Positions 59,840-64,000 of a stretch of 64,000 nt of DNA are shown here, in pieces. Origin of the DNA: Prorocentrum cordatum (taxonomy: Eukaryota > Sar > Dinophyceae > Prorocentrales > Prorocentraceae). Every line of letters begins with the position of its first letter. Position 1 is the first letter of the stretch. The DNA lies in NCBI GenBank assembly GCA_963575745.1, contig CAUYUJ010016302.1, positions 77,501-141,500 on the forward strand. Reading direction: 5' to 3'. The translations under genes were made by a program, and so were the position numbers. The notes beneath the pieces were generated by a model, which saw only the letters and a list, made by a program, of their open reading frames with translations, was not told the DNA's origin and did not search any database.

Positions 59840-62100
59840 CGACGCCTTATTAGGCGACCGTTGCTCGGTGCCTGCAGTACACCGTCTTCTTTGACACGTG
59901 GGACTAGAGCGTAAACATGCAGTAGCACGTCGGTAGCATCTGTAGCAAAATGCAAAAGTTGAAAGGCACGAGTCGAAGATTATGTGCGTTCTTCAGTTGA
60001 CAACTAGTACAATCGCACAGGCTGCTTGTGATGGCACAGAAAAGCAATTTGGCCTGAACGTGCAAATGCCCATCCCTACACTCCGACACGTCAAATACAT
60101 GCTCCACAAGAAGTGACCATGCGTACCCAACAAACTGGTTCAACATGTCCTCAACTCTTACCATCGAGGACGACCTCAACGAGCGTCCACGTCATCAAAG
60201 TGTAGGCGTTCATGACATGCCCAGACGGCATACCAGGGTGCTTGCACACAGCCTCTGGTGGCCTTGTTCAGCGCACACGAGTCAGAAGAGGGCAACATGT
60301 TGAGGCAAGAAAAATCCTAAAGGCAGAAGGGAAACACGCATGATGCCAACGAGTGCCAAAAGCTACCATAGTAAAGCGAGCAAATCGCCAACGTACAAAG
60401 GGCATTCCGTGTTTGTAATACCAGAGAGATCCCAAAGAGAGAGAGAGAGAGGGACATAAAGACGGACAAACAGACAGAGAGGCCGCCATCACACGGAGGT
60501 TGGTTCTTGACAGGGATAGGTGGACAGGGCCTTGGCTTGGATAGGTGGGTGGTTCTAGAAATGAAATTGAAGCAAACAAATGGTACGGCCCAAAAGTGTG
60601 ATACCGCCCTCTCTCTCTTTCCCGCGACCTGCGAGTACTTCCCTAAGCTCCTCCTCCCAATCATTGCAGTCCCTGGGCAAACCCCTCCCTCTACCCAATG
60701 GTCCCAACTGCCAACCTTGGCGTACCGCTGGGCGCCAAGGAGTCCTTTTTCGAATATGAGGCCGAAGACGCCAGCATGCATAATATAGGAGAGGCTTCCA
60801 AGACGGACCAAGAGGCCCCCAAGTGACTTCCCAGACAGCCACAGAGGATCCTGAGAGAGGGCCCATACAGCCCCGGACGCGTCTTCAAGAGGCCTTCACC
60901 ACGACCCGATTGTATACACAAGATGCCAAAACAACATCCTCAGCTTCAGTTCAGACTATCTGGACTTAACACGGCCTGAAAGAAAAGCGCACGAGGGTCT
61001 TCTCAGGAATTCGAGTGACGTTTGTGCGATCATAAGCGTCTTAACGCAAATAAATCCACACAAATTCAACTCCGCTTCCCCAGGGAACAAAGATGAACAA
61101 CAAGCTAACAGATCTCACGGAGCAGGGATAGCAGGCCGGTGCCCAAGATAGGCAAGCCTATTGGTAATCTCTGGCGATAATAACTTCCGGCAGAGTTTTT
61201 TTGTTACGGTCTCGTTGACCAGCGCGAAGCCAGCGGCGATGCAGATACCTGGCCGACAAGAGAATCCGAGAAGGACTACGGTTTAGAAGGTGGAGCGAAC
61301 CAAACTGCGCGGTGTCCGTGTCTTTGTCTCTTAGTCCCTCCTCTCTCAAACTACCTGTCCATCTATTGTTGTTTATCTCTGCCTCGTTGCCCATCCTCGT
61401 TCTCGCGCTTTCCCTGAGTCTACGTTAACATGATTACATTTGTCGTCTCCATATCATCCTGGATATGGTTTTTAAGTTCTTACACTGTCGTCTACGCTCG
61501 GGTACCTCCACAGCGTCTCAGACTGCGAAGCTGGCCACTGTTCCATCGCCGAACTCACAACTACGATCTAAAGAACTAGAGCGTGCGTGCGTGCGTACAA
61601 ACATGCACACAAGCTGGATGAGATGAGGAAGCCACCCAGCCAACGAAAAACACGTATGTTCGTCTGTCTCTGACGCTGCCCAAATTCTCGCCTTGGCAAC
61701 TCTATGTGACCATATATGTTTAACGATCCGCTTCTGTAACCTGCCCTCTGCCTGCAGGTCTGCTAACCAGCATGAACTGTCCCCTTCGATTCGTCCATGT
61801 GTCAGCCTCTTGTTGTCCGTTTGTTTGTCGCTCGCTGAAAATATTTCTATAATCCTCTTCGCATCGCTATATCTACCTCTACACGTACGTTCTAGTCTGC
61901 CTCCCTCCGTAGCCGCATGTAATGTTAAACCTTCGTCTGTCACCGTCCGCGTTTGGTGGTGTTTATCCGTCTCCACCTGCCTATGCACTCGTATGCGTCG
62001 TTCCACCTACATACACAAATCTTATAAGGATGAATTCGTCGATTAGCCAGCGTGGACCCCAGCCCGCACTTTGAGAAGTAGACGGTGTGCAACCTAAGTG
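59840..62100. other. Unassigned sequence, 2.2 kb
   Basis: No conserved coding or RNA signal. It includes a short GAGAGAGAGAG run at 60440. The minus-strand frame near 60180-59904 is non-repetitive but unrecognised and could be more of the LINE relic. Confidence 0.45.
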
Positions 62101-62165
62101 GATCCATATATATATATGTAATGCATGCATGCATACATACATACATACCAACATACACACATATG
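62101..62165. repeat. (TA)n-(GCAT)n-(ACAT)n microsatellite
   Basis: TATATATATATG, then ATGCATGCATGC, then ATACATACATACATACC. Confidence 0.92.
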
Positions 62166-62206
62166 AATGTGATACCGGAGGAAAAAACATATCAAAGCTT
62201 ATTGAA

Positions 62207-62918
62207 GGCTATAGGGCTATGGGGCTGCTGGGCTATCAAGCTATGGGGCTATGGGGCTATACGGCTATGGAGCTATAGGGCTATAGGGCCATCGGGCTAT
62301 AGGGCTACAGGAATATAGGGCTATACGGCTATAGGGCTATAGGGCCATAGGGCTGTAGGGCTATAGAGCAAGGGGATATAATAAACTGGGGCTATGTGGC
62401 TATAGGGCTATAGGGCTATGCGGCTATAGGTCCGTAGGGCTATAGGGCTACAGGGATATAGGGCGATGGGGCTATAGAGCTGTAGGGTTGTGGACATAGA
62501 GAACTATAGGGCCATAAGGATGTAGGGCTATAGGGCGGTAGGGCTATAAAGCTATTAACTTATACGCCTATAGGGCTATAAGGCTATAGGGTTATAGGGC
62601 TCTAGGGCTGTAGGGCTCTAGGGCGATAGGGTTATATGGTTACAGGGCTGGAAGGCTATAGAGCTATAAGGCTCTAGGGCGATAGGGCTGCAGGGCTATA
62701 AAACTATAAGGCTACAGGGATGTATGGTTATAGGGCTATTGGGCTATTGGGCTGGTGTGCTACAGGGCTATAAGGTAATGAGGCTGTAGGGCTATAGGGC
62801 TATATCGCTATAGTGATATAGGGCTATAGGGCCATATGGCCATAGAGCCATGGGGCTATAGGTCTGTAGGGCTATAGGGTTATAGGGTTATAGGGTTATA
62901 GGGCGATAAAGCTATAGG
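62207..62918. repeat. Left arm: (AGGGCTAT)n satellite
   Basis: About 85 units of AGGGCTAT with variants (GGGGCTAT, AGGGCCAT, AGGGTTAT, AGGGCTGT), in one orientation up to the unique centre at 62919. Confidence 0.94.
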
Positions 62919-63020
62919 ACGCGCCGCGGGAATCGGTGGCAAGCACCACCTAAGCATGTGAATCCGCCAGGGCCCATACACAGGCAAGCTCGTGGCCCGC
63001 CCAGGTGTCCGGGCGGTGCC
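62919..63020. other. GC-rich unique centre between inverted satellite arms
   Basis: About 100 bp of non-repetitive GC-rich sequence (GACGCGCCGCGGGAATCGG to CCGGGCGGTGCC) exactly where the satellite changes orientation. No gene or known site is recognised. Confidence 0.7.
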
Positions 63021-63710
63021 TTATAGCCCTATAGCCCCATAGACCTATGGCAATATAGCGATATAGCCCTATAGCCCCAAAGCGCTATAGCCCCATAGCC
63101 CTCTAACCCAATAGCCCTACAGCCCTATAGCCATAGAGCCTTACACCTTTTATAGCCAGATCGCCCTGAAGCCCTATAGCTCTATGGCCCTAAAGCTCTA
63201 TAGTCCTACAACCCAAAAGCCTAAAAGCCCTATAGCCCTGTAGCCGCATCGCCCTGTAACCCTATAGCTCAATAGCCTTATAGCCCTATAGCCCGATGGC
63301 CCTATAGCCCTAGGAGCCCTAGAGCCCCATAGCCATATAGTTCCATAGCCCCATAGACCTGTAGCCCTATAGCCCGATAGCCCTATAGCTCTATAGCCCT
63401 ACAGCCCCATGGACCTAAAGCCCCATAGCCCTATATCCCTACAGACCTATAGCCCTATGGTCCTATAGCCCTGTAGCCACATAGACTTCTATACTCATAG
63501 CCCTATTGCCCTATAGCCCCCATAGCCCCAGAGCCCCAGAGCCCCCCATCCCTATAGCCCTCCAGCCCTATAGCCCTATGGTCCTATAGCCTTATAGCCC
63601 TATAGACCTATAGACCTGTAGCCCTATGGCCCTATAGCTTTGTAGCCCAAGCCCCATAGCTTATCGCCCCATACCCCAATAGCCCCACAGCCCTATAGCC
63701 GTGGAAAGAC
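63021..63710. repeat. Right arm: (ATAGCCCT)n satellite, inverted
   Basis: About 85 units of TATAGCCC/CCCTATAG, the reverse complement of the left arm, with comparable variant density (CCCCATAG, CCCTGTAG, CCTATGG). Confidence 0.94.
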
Positions 63711-63718
63711 TCGATCTA

Positions 63719-63742
63719 TATCTATATATATATATATATATA
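63719..63742. repeat. (TA)n microsatellite
   Basis: TATATCTATATATATATATA next to the inverted satellite. Confidence 0.92.
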
Positions 63743-63926
63743 AGGACAAGGGAGTGGACAGCTGAAGACAACGATGCGTAGCAAGTTATGCGGAGCAATA
63801 GATGTGCAAGTTATGTTGAACACTTTACATTGTGCATCCTATGTTGCGCAGTAGATGTGGTGCGATCTATGAGATACCATGGACGTTGTGCAACATGCGT
63901 GGGCCAATGTATGCGGCGCAAAACAT

Positions 63927-63928
<2 letters not shown>
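63743..63928. other. Short spacer with GCGCA/ATGTGCAAG motifs
   Basis: Contains loosely repeated AGCAA(G/T), ATGTGC, TATGTTG(A/C) and GTGCAACATG words. No gene. Confidence 0.4.
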
Positions 63929-63986
<58 letters not shown>

Positions 63987-64000
63987 TATACACACACATA
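63929..64000. repeat. (TA)n-(CA)n microsatellite at window end
   Basis: About 28 TA units followed by CATATATATACACACACATA, running to the window edge. Confidence 0.94.

Noticed and set aside
62207-63710. Telomere-like repeat (CTATAGGG versus TTTAGGG)
   Set aside because: The unit is 8 bp with a different sequence, occurs in both orientations and is internal to the window.

Overview
This window looks like nuclear DNA of a dinoflagellate (inference, about 0.75). It is packed with simple-sequence and minisatellite arrays. It carries Ty1/copia elements whose Gag, protease, integrase and RT wording (RLHRNL.HPSN, DGIWVRKWK, DSGAS.ALMGADTLR, SGSGRLSLC) is of the kind I know from dinoflagellate genomes. 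It also holds a LINE with a C-terminal RNase H and a GC-rich tyrosine-recombinase retroelement. I see no convincing intact host gene, no rRNA or tRNA gene and no CRISPR array. Two short stretches (29.6-30.0 kb and 31.7-32.0 kb, minus strand) are weak host-exon candidates.

Layout. 1-6.1 kb: a relay of at least eight satellite arrays with short, mostly palindromic units. 6.2-13.7 kb: trinucleotide tracts, purine tracts and a dispersed CAAGAGGCCC-type minisatellite family in both orientations. 13.755-24.260 kb (minus): a complete DIRS/PAT-like retrotransposon with split direct repeats and four tightly packed ORFs. 24.3-35.5 kb: unassigned sequence, a 1.25 kb (CGT)n tract, a drifting pentanucleotide array and more CAAGAGG arrays. 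35.509-43.489 kb (plus): decayed copia element 1 with two LTRs and an initiator-Met-type primer site. 43.6-46.5 kb: a (GAC)n tract and a tandem duplication of a composite repeat module. 46.600-58.392 kb (minus): copia element 2, split between RT and RNase H by a 2.52 kb 5'-truncated LINE (48.027-50.545, plus) with a perfect 15-bp target duplication. 58.4-59.5 kb: a GTCCCCACCACT-type array flanked by inverted blocks. 59.5-59.8 kb: a LINE RT tail. 62.2-63.7 kb: a 1.5 kb near-palindrome of GGGCTATA arrays around a unique GC-rich centre, followed by (TA)n.

The most interesting object is the tyrosine-recombinase element. Read from 24.26 kb down, it encodes a small membrane-type ORF, a Gag-like ORF with a lysine-rich tail, a 2084-residue Pol and a separate tyrosine recombinase. 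Pol runs RT, RNase H, a J-domain (HPD motif), an Arg/Ser-rich region and a C-terminal domain of unknown function. The three ORF junctions are TGATG, TGA-AG-ATG and TAA-C-ATG, which suggests translation by termination-reinitiation from one transcript. The ends are arranged A1-body-B1-A2-B2, so the internal B1A2 junction equals the junction of a circularised copy, as expected for PAT/Ngaro-type elements integrated by a tyrosine recombinase. A J-domain inside such a Pol is not something I know from described elements.
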